Shown here: positions 43,997 through 52,413 of the stretch, piece after piece | Layout: each line of letters starts with the position of its first letter | Numbering within the stretch: the first letter of the stretch is position 1 | Assembly: GCA_002399405.1 (NCBI GenBank) | Contig: DHDP01000018.1 | Location: 63,339 to 127,338, forward strand | Reading direction: 5' to 3' | DNA length: 64,000 nt | From: Treponema sp. UBA4873 | Lineage (GTDB): Bacteria > Spirochaetota > Spirochaetia > Treponematales > Treponemataceae | Program-made: the position numbers and the translations under genes | Notes under the pieces: generated by a model | Told to the model about the DNA's origin: nothing | Seen by the model: only the letters and a program-made list of their open reading frames with translations | Databases searched by the model: none

Positions 43997-44707
43997 TTAC
44001 AGCGGTCTGTCCGTCCGTGATTCGTGCTTTACGATGCGGTATGCCATGAAGTCCATAATGACGACAAGTACGAAAAAATACGGTGAGAAATTCTGCGCTT
44101 CCGCCGCCGGACTGAGCAGAAAGTCGTATGTTCCGTGAATACAGATCGGAAACGCAAGGCAGAGAATCATGCATACAGTACTCATAAATTTATTCTGCTT
44201 CAGTTCGAAATGCTTCGCACGGGCAAGGAAGAATCCCATAAATATTCCGAATGCCGCGTGGCCCGGAATTGCAAACAGCGCGCGGCTGAAAGAGACAGCC
44301 GTACCGTAGTTGAGTACGTAGATAATATTTTCAAGCCCCGCGAAACCGAGCGACGCCGACACACCGTATACGATACCGTCGAACTTATAATCGAAATCGC
44401 GCGATTTCCAGATGAATATGTAAAGCACAAGCCATTTTGTTAATTCTTCAACGCACGCGACGCCGACGAAATTTTCAACAAGCTGGTACTCAATATCCAT
44501 AGAGGGATAATATGACAGGATTATCCGCTGCAGCAGCCGTTCGATCGGAATGTCGGCAACGGAGAAAAGCGCACCGTAAAAAAGTGTTTTCAGGACCATT
44601 CCCGCAGGTTCCCGTTCAGCCTTATCCTGTTTATAAACGTAATTTATAATAAGAAAAACCGGGAGCAGCGCCGGAAGAAGCACGAAATAGAAAAGAAATT
44701 TTGCCAT
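43997..44707 (-). CDS. PrsW-family intramembrane metalloprotease
   Basis: 236-residue membrane protein with about seven helices. The four motifs of the PrsW group are present: EELTKW (Glu-Glu near residue 90), FAGLENIIY, the His in IPGHAAFGIFMG, and HGTYDFLLS near the C-terminus. These supply metal ligands within the membrane. Bacillus PrsW cleaves an anti-sigma factor, but no sigma or anti-sigma gene is near, so the target is unknown. The start is preceded by GAGGG with about 7-nt spacing. It stands alone, convergent to the esterase gene. Confidence 0.86.
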   Translation of the reverse strand: MAKFLFYFVLLPALLPVFLIINYVYKQDKAEREPAGMVLKTLFYGALFSVADIPIERLLQRIILSYYPSMDIEYQLVENFVGVACVEELTKWLVLYIFIWKSRDFDYKFDGIVYGVSASLGFAGLENIIYVLNYGTAVSFSRALFAIPGHAAFGIFMGFFLARAKHFELKQNKFMSTVCMILCLAFPICIHGTYDFLLSPAAEAQNFSPYFFVLVVIMDFMAYRIVKHESRTDRPL

Positions 44708-44911
44708 GATGTTTTCCCTCTTTTTTTCAGTTTTCTGTCGCTATCGGTTTTTTGGAACAGCGTTTAACCATGAATTAAGTATACCTGTTCGGTGTGCGGA
44801 AGAAAAGTCCACAACGTACATATTTAAAAATATTGACTTATTGAACAGAATGTATCAGATTTAAAGCATACACAGTGTAACATTTATAGAATTTTAGCCA
44901 GGAGGCACATA

Positions 44912-45517
44912 ATGATTATTGAAAAGACATTGGATAAAGCTGTAAAAGAACGCAGGTCTTTCTACAATATAGGAAAGGAACTTGTTATTAGTGAAGATGA
45001 AATTCGGTCCGTTATAGCCGATGCAGTCAAATACACGCCGTCGGCTTTTAACTCACAGGGCGCACGGATTGTCGTATTGTTCGGAACTCAGCACGATAAA
45101 TTATGGGATATGACGAAAGAAACGCTCAGACCGTTTGTTCCTGCAGATAAATTTTCTACCACAGAAGAAAAAATTGACGGATTCAGAAACGGAGCGGGTA
45201 CGGTACTTTATTTTGAAGATCAGGATATTGTTACCGGACTGCAGAATTCATATCCGCTTTATAAAGATAATTTCCCCGTCTGGTCGCTGGAGTCGTCAGG
45301 AATGCTCCAGTCCAATGTCTGGATGATGCTTGAATCGGCCGGTTTCGGTGCAAGTTTGCAGCATTATAATCCGCTGATAGACGAGCAGGTCAGAAAAACG
45401 TGGAATATACCGGCCAATTGGAAACTTCTTGCGGAAATGCCGTTCGGGAAACCGCTTGGTGAACCCGATGCAAAAACATTCCTTCCTGTCGAGGACCGGC
45501 TCAGAATTTATAAATAA
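44912..45517 (+). CDS. Nitroreductase family FMN protein
   Basis: Cytoplasmic oxidoreductase of 201 residues with a short nitroreductase fold. It has the N-terminal ERRSFYNI-type motif that binds the FMN phosphate, YTPSAFNSQGARIVVLFG, and a dimer-type segment WSLESSGMLQSNVWMMLESAGFGAS. It resembles YhfK/NfnB-like FMN proteins that reduce quinones or nitro compounds. AGGAGG lies before the ATG. Its last 17 codons and stop are repeated perfectly 6 kb downstream (51453-51506), so this gene's end marks one edge of a rearranged segment. Confidence 0.9.
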   Translation: MIIEKTLDKAVKERRSFYNIGKELVISEDEIRSVIADAVKYTPSAFNSQGARIVVLFGTQHDKLWDMTKETLRPFVPADKFSTTEEKIDGFRNGAGTVLYFEDQDIVTGLQNSYPLYKDNFPVWSLESSGMLQSNVWMMLESAGFGASLQHYNPLIDEQVRKTWNIPANWKLLAEMPFGKPLGEPDAKTFLPVEDRLRIYK

Positions 45518-45520
45518 ATA
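45467..45520 (+). repeat. 54-bp direct repeat, left copy
   Basis: Identical over 54 bp to 51453-51506. This copy is the native 3' end of the nitroreductase gene (from codon 186 to 3 bp after the stop). The sequences differ immediately on both sides. The two copies bracket the LacI/ABC/GH1 operon. Confidence 0.95.
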
Positions 45521-45522
45521 CG

Positions 45523-45553
45523 AAGCCGTGCCGTTTTTCAGACGGTACGGCTT
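45523..45553 (+). terminator. Rho-independent terminator after the nitroreductase gene
   Basis: AAGCCGTGCCGT (45523-45534) pairs with ACGGTACGGCTT (45542-45553), one G-T pair, with a 7-nt loop. The following sequence is GCTTGTTT, so the T tract is weak. It lies just outside the left repeat, and is absent after the right repeat. Confidence 0.65.
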
Positions 45554-45669
45554 GCTTGTTTAAGAGAGAGGCAGGGCAAAAGTTGTGTTTGAAATGATGA
45601 ATGGGGGAATGTATTTGCAATTAAAGAAGCGAACAGATTGCTATTTTCTCATTTTTATTATCCGTTTTC

Positions 45670-45699
45670 TTGACAGTGTCCCGTTTTGTTGCATAATAC
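45670..45699 (+). promoter_or_regulatory. Promoter of the LacI-type regulator gene
   Basis: TTGACA at 45670-45675 and TAATAC at 45694-45699 are separated by 18 bp; a second -10-like TATAAT lies at 45702-45707. The start codon of the regulator follows 46 bp later. Confidence 0.55.
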
Positions 45700-45745
45700 A
45701 GTATAATAGACTTTGACTGGATAAATATGAAAAAATATACTGGTA

Positions 45746-46879
45746 ATGATGAATTCGTCGCGCCCCACTCTTTATGACGTAGCCCGTCTGGCAGAAGTAT
45801 CTACAGCAACCGTCTCATTTACCTTTTCCAAACCGGATCGTGTAAAACCGGCGACACGTGATCTTGTTCTTAAAATAGCCGGAGAGATAGGTTATGTGCC
45901 GCGTGCAAGCGCACGGGATTTAGCCCGCGGAAAAACAGGGGCATTGGGTTTATATTCCTTTGACCTGTTTTTAGAAACTCAAACGGATATTTCAATAAGA
46001 AATTCCATATCAGCATCAGGCCATACTGAACATTTTGTCGATTCAAATATGACTAAATGCATGGAAGAGGAAATTTCATATCCAAAACAATTTCCTCTCT
46101 ACGTTGATGAAATACAAAGAGGATTTGAAATCGAGTGCAGAAAGCAGGGGCTGGCACTTATTTTATCAAGCAGCGGTAATCCTAAAGTAGATTTACGGGA
46201 TTTTGCAAGCCGGGTTGACGGGTTGGCTGTCTTTCCGGGAAACATCGATCTTGCTACCTTGTCGGTCATCGCAAAACGAATTCCTGTAGTTCTTTTAAGC
46301 CGATTTGATGCAGGTTTTGAGTGGGATCGAATAGTCGCCGATAACGCGGGAGGAATGAAAATACTCGTAGACCACCTTACCGATGTTCATAATATCACGT
46401 CATTCGGCTTTATCGGGGATACAGATTTTCCTGAATACGCAGAACGGTTTACTGCGTTAAAGAATTGTGTAGAGACTCACGCACATTCTGCTGTTGAACT
46501 CGTGGATTCCTACGATCCGAATAAGAATTCGGAGTTCTCAGGATTAGAAAATCTTATCAAAACAGGAAGCCTCCCAGAGTCATTGGTATGCGGCTCAGAT
46601 CAGATTGCGTTTCATGTATTGGACTTTCTAAAGGATAAAGGCATACACGTCCCCGGCGACGTTATTGTTACAGGATTTGATGGTATTCTTGCAGGCCGGT
46701 TATCGTCTCCAAAGTTAACAACGGTTCGACAACCAATGGAGGCGATGGGAATACTGGCGGTACGGCTGCTCGTGGAACATTCGAAAGCGAAGGAAACTCC
46801 ATTTTCCGTTTACCGTATGGCTACTCAATTAATTACGGGTGAAAGCTGCGGCTGCAACGTTCCGAATTCGCAGAAGTAA
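45746..46879 (+). CDS. LacI-family transcriptional repressor
   Basis: 377-residue DNA-binding protein. The N-terminal helix-turn-helix (about 6-55) has TLYDVARLAEVSTATVSFTF, with the hinge helix near ASARDLARGKTGALGLYSF. The ligand domain is a periplasmic-binding-protein fold (VDGLAVFPGNIDLATL, FGFIGDTDFPEYAERF, DVIVTGFDGILAGRL). It is about 35 residues longer than LacI in the first ligand lobe. The likely target is the palindrome TAAGCGCTTA at 46946-46955 before the next gene. The inducer should be the disaccharide or oligosaccharide imported and cleaved by GH1. It begins at tandem ATGs without a strong ribosome site. Confidence 0.93.
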   Translation: MMNSSRPTLYDVARLAEVSTATVSFTFSKPDRVKPATRDLVLKIAGEIGYVPRASARDLARGKTGALGLYSFDLFLETQTDISIRNSISASGHTEHFVDSNMTKCMEEEISYPKQFPLYVDEIQRGFEIECRKQGLALILSSSGNPKVDLRDFASRVDGLAVFPGNIDLATLSVIAKRIPVVLLSRFDAGFEWDRIVADNAGGMKILVDHLTDVHNITSFGFIGDTDFPEYAERFTALKNCVETHAHSAVELVDSYDPNKNSEFSGLENLIKTGSLPESLVCGSDQIAFHVLDFLKDKGIHVPGDVIVTGFDGILAGRLSSPKLTTVRQPMEAMGILAVRLLVEHSKAKETPFSVYRMATQLITGESCGCNVPNSQK

Positions 46880-46910
46880 TTTTCTTCAGTATTCTTTTGT
46901 AAATAGTTAC

Positions 46911-46939
46911 TTGACAAAAAACGATGTCTCTCTTACTAT
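46911..46939 (+). promoter_or_regulatory. Promoter of the ABC/GH1 operon
   Basis: TTGACA (46911-46916) and TACTAT (46934-46939) are 17 bp apart and 43 bp upstream of the ATG at 46983. This is a near-consensus sigma-70 promoter. Confidence 0.65.
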
Positions 46940-46945
46940 CAATGT

Positions 46946-46955
46946 TAAGCGCTTA
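46946..46955. promoter_or_regulatory. LacI-type operator
   Basis: Perfect palindrome TAAGCGCTTA with the central CG typical of LacI-family sites, beginning 7 bp after the -10 box, where a bound repressor would block transcription. The adjacent LacI-type gene (45746) is the natural candidate. Confidence 0.65.
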
Positions 46956-46982
46956 GATTTATACATTATATTTGGAGGACCT

Positions 46983-48263
46983 ATGAAATTACGGTCATTA
47001 CTGTACGGTGTAATCCTTATTTCTTGTACTTTTTTCTTAAATTCCTGCGGAAGAAGCAAAGAAACGAAGAACGTGGAAGGAAAAGTATCGGCAAAAGATG
47101 TTGCAGAAGCGTCAGGAACAGTTTCTTTGTGGGCAATGGGGACAGAAGGAGAACTTCTGGCCGATTTTACAAAGACGTTTGAAAAAACTCATCCTGATAT
47201 AAAAGTCGAAGTTACCCCGATACCTTGGTCTTCTGCACACGACAAGATTCAGACTGCTATTGCCGGCGGCGTCACTCCCGATATAGCGATGATGGGTACA
47301 ACTTGGATGAGTGATTTTGCAAATGGTTTGGCCGCTGTACCTGATTTTATAGATTTATCAGACTTTTTCGATTCTTCTCTATCCACAGCTAAGATTCAAA
47401 GCAGAACTGTCGGTGTTCCCTGGTATGTTGATACAAGGGTCGTTTATTATAGAACTGATATTGCAGAAAAAGCGGGATGGAAACAGTCACCGGCAACTTG
47501 GGAACAGTTTAAACAAATGGCTTCAGATATGCAGAAAGTCGATGGTGTTCGCTATGGTGTTCGTTTACAGACGATAGATGCCGATGCCTTCCAGAATTCT
47601 CTCTGGATGCTCTGGACTGCAGGTGGAGATGTACTTAACAAAGACGCTACAGAATGGACACTCAATACAAATGAAATGCTGGAAGCTTTAAATTTCTATA
47701 CGAGTTTCTTTAAGGACGGAATCGCAGATGTGAATGTCGATACGTCCAATGGTGCAGACCAAACACGTTTTATAGCTGGTGATACTCCTATGTTGATTGA
47801 GGGGCCGTGGTTCAGCGGTGCAGTCAAAGAGCTCGGAGGAAATGACTTCTCGTCAAAATTCAGTGTCGCTGTTTTACCCACTAAGAAAACAAATACATCT
47901 TTTATCGGAGGTGCAAATCTGGTGGTGTTTAAGGACGGAAAAAATTCTGCGGCTGCATGGGCATTGATTCAATGGTTATCCGATCCGGAAATACAGGTTA
48001 ATTTTTGGAAAATCTCGGGAGATTTACCTGCCGCAAAGAAAGCATGGACTGATCCTGTTCTTGCAGACGATCCGATCCTTTCCGTATTCGGAAAACAACT
48101 GAACAATGCAAAAGCACCGCCGTCTTTGGAAAGTTGGACACAGGTTGCCGCGGCAGGAAATGTACTGCTTGAAAAGATGGCCCGCGGCACAATAGCATCT
48201 TCTGATGCGCTTTCCGAATTGCAGCATCAGGCAGAACAGATAGGAGTTAATCTTCATGATTAA
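46983..48263 (+). CDS. Sugar-binding lipoprotein, MalE-like
   Basis: 426-residue binding lipoprotein. The start at 46983 follows GGAGG, and the lipobox is LNSC, giving a lipid-anchored periplasmic-face protein. The fold has GTVSLWAMGTEGELL at the N-lobe, VTPDIAMMGTTWMSDFA in the cleft, and a C-lobe with SFIGGANLVVFKDGKNSAAAWALIQW. An in-frame extension to 46839 would lie within the LacI gene and before the promoter, so it is rejected. It overlaps the next permease by 8 bp. Confidence 0.94.
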   Translation: MKLRSLLYGVILISCTFFLNSCGRSKETKNVEGKVSAKDVAEASGTVSLWAMGTEGELLADFTKTFEKTHPDIKVEVTPIPWSSAHDKIQTAIAGGVTPDIAMMGTTWMSDFANGLAAVPDFIDLSDFFDSSLSTAKIQSRTVGVPWYVDTRVVYYRTDIAEKAGWKQSPATWEQFKQMASDMQKVDGVRYGVRLQTIDADAFQNSLWMLWTAGGDVLNKDATEWTLNTNEMLEALNFYTSFFKDGIADVNVDTSNGADQTRFIAGDTPMLIEGPWFSGAVKELGGNDFSSKFSVAVLPTKKTNTSFIGGANLVVFKDGKNSAAAWALIQWLSDPEIQVNFWKISGDLPAAKKAWTDPVLADDPILSVFGKQLNNAKAPPSLESWTQVAAAGNVLLEKMARGTIASSDALSELQHQAEQIGVNLHD

Positions 48264-49188
48264 GCAATCTAAGGTTTCCGGGCTGGCGGAAGCTTCCCGG
48301 AGGCCTTATTCTCCGGCTGACCGCCAGCAGGCTTTATCAGGGTGGCTCTTTTCGCTGCCCTTCGTATTAGTCTTTCTCGTATTCATGATCGGCCCGCTGA
48401 TTGCCTCATTCGCCATGTCTTTTACGGACTTTCGCGCGACTGATGTACGGAATCCGTTCGCAGTTAATTTTGTCGGGCTCCGTACATACACTGATTTGTT
48501 CAGGGATGACCGCTTTCTTCAATCGTTGAAAGTGACAGGTCTGTTTGCTCTCCTTGGAATACCATGCGCAATCGCCGCCGCGCTGGTGCTTGCTGTTGCC
48601 CTGAACAACGGAATAAGTCGTTGTCAGACTCTGTTCAGAGTCGGATTTTATGCTCCGGTTGTAACAAGTATCGTTGCAGTATCAGTTGTATGGCGCTACA
48701 TCCTGCAGCCTTCAGGTCTGCTCAACGGGATTCTGTTGACTATCGGGATAACGGGCCCAAACTGGTTGCACTCTACTTTTTGGGCTCTCCCGTCTGTAAC
48801 ACTACTCGCAATATGGAGAAACGTCGGTACGTTGATGATAATTTTTATAGCAGGACTTCAATCTATTCCTAAAGAAATTATCGAAGCGTCCTCCATTGAT
48901 GGTGCAGGAGCGTGGAGACGTTTTTTTTCCATTAAATTACCAATATTGCGGCCAACGATTCTGCTCGGAACAATCCTTATATCGGTAGCGTTTCTTCAAT
49001 TCTTTGAGGAATCGTTCGTCATGACACAGGGGGGACCGTTGGATTCAACGCTTTCAATTTCTTATTATACATATTCGAAATTCGGCCAGGGGCAATATGC
49101 GACAGCTTCTGCGGCCGCATATATTCTGTTCCTTATAATTGCACTGTTTGGCATTGGCCAATTCCGTGTATTAGAAAAGAAGGGGTAA
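48256..49188 (+). CDS. Sugar ABC permease (MalF/UgpA-like)
   Basis: 310-residue inner-membrane permease with six hydrophobic segments after a basic tail. The first helix is GWLFSLPFVLVFLVFMIGPL, and the EAA loop is IEASSIDGAGAWRRFFSIKLP. The C-terminal strand GGPLDSTLSISYYTYSKFG is typical. It overlaps the binding protein gene by 8 bp, so translation is coupled. The next gene starts 5 bp later. Confidence 0.94.
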   Translation: MIKQSKVSGLAEASRRPYSPADRQQALSGWLFSLPFVLVFLVFMIGPLIASFAMSFTDFRATDVRNPFAVNFVGLRTYTDLFRDDRFLQSLKVTGLFALLGIPCAIAAALVLAVALNNGISRCQTLFRVGFYAPVVTSIVAVSVVWRYILQPSGLLNGILLTIGITGPNWLHSTFWALPSVTLLAIWRNVGTLMIIFIAGLQSIPKEIIEASSIDGAGAWRRFFSIKLPILRPTILLGTILISVAFLQFFEESFVMTQGGPLDSTLSISYYTYSKFGQGQYATASAAAYILFLIIALFGIGQFRVLEKKG

Positions 49189-49193
49189 CCGTG

Positions 49194-50066
49194 ATGAATA
49201 ATACAACACACCTTTCTGTAAACAATGGGACGACAGGCATAAAAGCAAAAGAATTATTAAGAAGCAGGATTATATATGCAATACTTACTATTGTCCTGAT
49301 TATATGGATTTTTCCTTTTCTGTGGATGGTTGCAGGCTCGTTTAAACCGCAAAACGAAATTCTTGCTGTTCATCCTGCTTTACTGCCTAAAAAAGCTACG
49401 TTTCAAAACTACATCCGGTGGTTTACAGAGCTGAATATCTATAAATTTTTTGGTAACTCGCTTATTGTAGCCATTGTTACAGCCTTCGGAAACCTTCTGT
49501 GTTCATCTATGGTTGGCTATGCGCTGGCAAAGATACATTATCCGGGGAAAAAAATCGTTTTTGGGGCTGTCATGGTAACTCTTATGGTGCCAAGCGTTGT
49601 GACATTCGTACCTTTATTCGTTATGGTGACGAAGCTAAGACTCCTTAACAGTTATGCTGCACTTATTCTGCCGTATTTAACGATGCCTTTGGGAGTATTC
49701 TTAATGAGGCAGTTTATGGTTGATATCCCCAATGAATTTATTGAAGCAGCCAAACTTGACGGAGCCGGAGAGTTCCGGACTTTTATCCAGATAATCCTGC
49801 CTTTGGCAAAGCCGCCGCTGGCAACACTTTTTATTCTGACTTTTCTTCAATCATGGAATAACTTTTTGTGGCCGCTGGTTGCAGCTCAGACTCAGGATAG
49901 ATACACACTGCCGGTAGCATTATCACTTTATTCTACAGGCGCACATGCAACCGATTTCGGATTACTTATGGCAGGTGCGGTGCTGGTAATTGTTCCGATT
50001 TTGATTCTTTTCGTTTTTTTGCAGCGATATTTTATCGAAGGGATTGCCTCTACCGGGCTAAAATAA
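49194..50066 (+). CDS. Sugar ABC permease (MalG/UgpE-like)
   Basis: 290-residue inner-membrane permease with the EAA loop FIEAAKLDGAGEFRTFIQI and C-terminus LQRYFIEGIASTGLK. AAGGGG (49180-49185) is better spaced to ATG 49194 than to the GTG at 49191. It is the second half of the channel, followed by GH1 after 17 bp. No ATPase gene is encoded in the operon. Confidence 0.93.
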   Translation: MNNTTHLSVNNGTTGIKAKELLRSRIIYAILTIVLIIWIFPFLWMVAGSFKPQNEILAVHPALLPKKATFQNYIRWFTELNIYKFFGNSLIVAIVTAFGNLLCSSMVGYALAKIHYPGKKIVFGAVMVTLMVPSVVTFVPLFVMVTKLRLLNSYAALILPYLTMPLGVFLMRQFMVDIPNEFIEAAKLDGAGEFRTFIQIILPLAKPPLATLFILTFLQSWNNFLWPLVAAQTQDRYTLPVALSLYSTGAHATDFGLLMAGAVLVIVPILILFVFLQRYFIEGIASTGLK

Positions 50067-50083
50067 TCAAGGAGATTAATAAA

Positions 50084-51259
50084 TTGGATAACAAAATCAT
50101 TTCTTTTCCTCAGACGTTCCTCTGGGGGGCTGCTACCGCTGCACATCAGGTGGAGGGAAATAATTATAATACGGACTGGTGGTGCCGGGAACATCGTCCC
50201 GGTACCACAATTCTCGAACCAAGCGGAGACGCTGCAGACAGTTATCATCGATACAATGAAGATATTAATCTGATTGCGGATTTGGGGTTTAATACATATC
50301 GTTTTTCAATAGAATGGGCCCGCATAGAACCGGAACAGGGATACTTCTCAGAAGCAGGTCTGTTGCATTATCGCAGAATGGTTGAATCCGTTCTTAACCG
50401 CGGGATGACCCCGGTTGTGACGTTACATCATTTTACAAACCCGCGCTGGTTTGCCGATATGGGCGGCTGGTTCAGAGCAGATGCACCGGAAATATTTTCC
50501 CACTACGTAAAAAAGGTCTGTTCTATACTTTCTGATGTTGAATGGGTTTGTACTATAAATGAACCGAACATGATGGCATTAACCAGTGTCGAACAATCCG
50601 ATAATCAGAATAAAAAATGGGGGCCGGTTCCCAACCGGTATATAACCGAAAACCTTATAACGGCACATCATAAAGCCTGTGAAATTCTGCATGAAAAAAT
50701 CGGGGCACGAACCGGATGGACTGTTGCAAATCAGGTATATACGCCTATGTCCGGGTGTGAAAAAGAAACAGACGAATTTCGTTATCCGCGGGAGGATCGT
50801 TTCCTGGAAGAGGCCCGCAAGGATGATTTTATCGGAGTTCAGGCCTACCTTCGTACTTTTATTGGTAAAGATGGCCCTCTGCCGGTACCGGAAGGTGTTG
50901 AAAAAACATTAACAGGTTGGGAATATTTTCCGGGAGCATTGGAGAGCGCAGTACGTCATACGGCCGAAGTAACAAACGGTACTCCCATTCTGGTAACAGA
51001 AAACGGAATTGCAACAGCTGATGACAACCGTCGCATCGACTATACCTATGGCGCGCTGGAAGGACTGCACTCTGCAATGGCTAGTGGAATCAACGTTCTC
51101 GGATATATCCACTGGTCTGCACTGGATAATTACGAGTGGGGATCGTATATACCCACGTTCGGTTTAATTTCGTGGGATCCGAAAACTTTTAAACGGTCGG
51201 TAAAACCTTCCGGAAAATGGCTCGGAAGGGTGGCTGAAACGGGTATTTTAAGCCGGTAG
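50084..51259 (+). CDS. GH1 beta-glucosidase-type enzyme
   Basis: Cytoplasmic retaining glycosidase of 391 residues, shorter than the usual 450. The start is TTG 50084 with AAGGAG (50069-50074) 9 nt upstream. The N-terminus FLWGAATAAHQVEG is the GH1 signature, acid/base Glu160 is in TINEPNMMA, and nucleophile Glu306 is in LVTENGIA. The C-terminal WSALDNYEWGSYIPTFG motif is complete, so the shortness reflects loop loss, not truncation. With the LacI/ABC genes it would hydrolyse the imported beta-disaccharide (cellobiose-like). Confidence 0.92.
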   Translation: MDNKIISFPQTFLWGAATAAHQVEGNNYNTDWWCREHRPGTTILEPSGDAADSYHRYNEDINLIADLGFNTYRFSIEWARIEPEQGYFSEAGLLHYRRMVESVLNRGMTPVVTLHHFTNPRWFADMGGWFRADAPEIFSHYVKKVCSILSDVEWVCTINEPNMMALTSVEQSDNQNKKWGPVPNRYITENLITAHHKACEILHEKIGARTGWTVANQVYTPMSGCEKETDEFRYPREDRFLEEARKDDFIGVQAYLRTFIGKDGPLPVPEGVEKTLTGWEYFPGALESAVRHTAEVTNGTPILVTENGIATADDNRRIDYTYGALEGLHSAMASGINVLGYIHWSALDNYEWGSYIPTFGLISWDPKTFKRSVKPSGKWLGRVAETGILSR

Positions 51260-51335
51260 CTATCGAATTTCCTGAAACTGCAGCATTGTTTCTATAAAAA
51301 ATAATCCCGTTACGGCAACGTATAAGACACATGTA

Positions 51336-51503
51336 ATGACCGTACGGGACGTGACGGCTGTTTACTTTACCGGTGTTATTACTGCAGGTCTTTTTATCAA
51401 TACAGCAACTGGAGTAATTCAGGTGATTGAACGCCTGTACGAACACGGTCTTGATGCAAAAACATTCCTTCCTGTCGAGGACCGGCTCAGAATTTATAAA
51501 TAA
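51336..51503 (+). pseudogene. Chimeric 55-codon frame ending in a copy of the nitroreductase tail
   Basis: The frame begins at ATG 51336 and joins about 39 codons of unrecognised hydrophobic sequence (VYFTGVITAGLFIN, VIQVIERLYEHGL) to the last 16-17 codons of the nitroreductase gene. There is no ribosome site. It arises from the right copy of the repeat, and is more likely a recombination product than a gene. The rest of the gap 51260-51576 holds no other gene; a weak dyad (CCCGT-ACGG arms near 51306-51351) lies after GH1. Confidence 0.55.
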
Positions 51504-51506
51504 ATA
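51453..51506 (+). repeat. 54-bp direct repeat, right copy
   Basis: Perfect copy of 45467-45520. The sequence upstream (unrecognised) and downstream (terminator-like element, then the minus-strand ABC operon) differs from the left copy. Confidence 0.95.
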
Positions 51507-51523
51507 TTTCTGACGTAAACCAT

Positions 51524-51559
51524 AAAGGGAGAAAATACAGTACCTTGCGTTTTCTCCTT
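51524..51559 (-). terminator. Probable terminator of the minus-strand ABC operon
   Basis: AAAGGGAGAAAA (51524-51535) and TTTTCTCCTT (51550-51559) can pair with one bulged base around a 14-nt loop. It lies about 17 bp beyond the permease stop codon. T-rich arms are part of the stem, so its strength is uncertain. Confidence 0.45.
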
Positions 51560-51576
51560 ATGCGGGCGGTCCGGGC

Positions 51577-52413
51577 TTATGCCTTCACTGCTCCGGCCGT
51601 CATTCCTTCGACAATATATTTTTGCGCACAGAAATATATCAGTACTGCCGGAATCATTGCCAGTAATGCCGCCGCAAATGCGACGCTCACGTTTGATGAA
51701 TATTCGCCGAAGAAATAGAACTGCATAAGCGGCAGTGTTCGTTTAATGCTTTTCTGACAGATAATCATTGATATGATGAAGTCGTTCCACGACGCGAGAA
51801 ATGCGAGGACGGTAACTGTCATAGTAATAGGTTTTAAAAGCGGAAAGACAATATGAAAGAATGTCTGATACTGCGAACAGCCGTCGATTGTAGCCGCTTC
51901 TTCAAGCGAACGCGGTACGGTTTTTATGAAACCGCTGTATAAAAAAACGTAGTATCCGACATTTACTCCGACGACCGCAACGGTAAGTCCCCACAGCGTA
52001 TTTAAAGCGTGAATTCTGCTTAATTCCTTATAAAGCGGAAACATGACAGTCTGAAACGGCAGCAGGATAACAAGCTGGAAAATATAGAAAATAGTATTGT
52101 AGAATTTCGTGTTGCGGCGGGTTATGACGTACGCACCTGCCGAACAGACGCATATGATAATGACGACGACAAAGAATGCGACAATGAAACTGTTTTCCAC
52201 CGAGGTAAAGAAATTTTTCAAGTGAACGGCATCGGAGAAATTTCCCAGATAAAGGTGAACAGGAAAAGCCAGCTTTGTATGCGCAAAATCGGATTTTGAT
52301 TTGAATGCGTAACAGAGCGCTACATAAAACGGAGCAAGACACAATGCGCACACGAAGCACAGAACGCATATCCTGATTGTTGTTAATATATTCCTTTTGT
52401 TTGTCCGCATCAT
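51577..52413 (-). CDS. Sugar ABC permease (MalG-like), kinase-linked operon
   Basis: 278-residue permease with six hydrophobic segments, EAA loop LEEAATIDGCSQYQTFFHI and C-terminus YIVEGMTAGAVKA. I start at ATG 52413, which overlaps the previous stop (ATGA) and follows GAGGG; a longer frame to 52470 would lie within the upstream permease gene. It is the last gene of the minus-strand operon kinase-regulator-binding protein-permease-permease. Confidence 0.93.
   Translation of the reverse strand: MMRTNKRNILTTIRICVLCFVCALCLAPFYVALCYAFKSKSDFAHTKLAFPVHLYLGNFSDAVHLKNFFTSVENSFIVAFFVVVIIICVCSAGAYVITRRNTKFYNTIFYIFQLVILLPFQTVMFPLYKELSRIHALNTLWGLTVAVVGVNVGYYVFLYSGFIKTVPRSLEEAATIDGCSQYQTFFHIVFPLLKPITMTVTVLAFLASWNDFIISMIICQKSIKRTLPLMQFYFFGEYSSNVSVAFAAALLAMIPAVLIYFCAQKYIVEGMTAGAVKA

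Noticed and set aside
45467..51506. Calling the repeats attL/attR of an integrative element
   Set aside because: No integrase, excisionase or other mobility gene lies between them, and the target is a protein gene, not a tRNA; only a repeat is supported.
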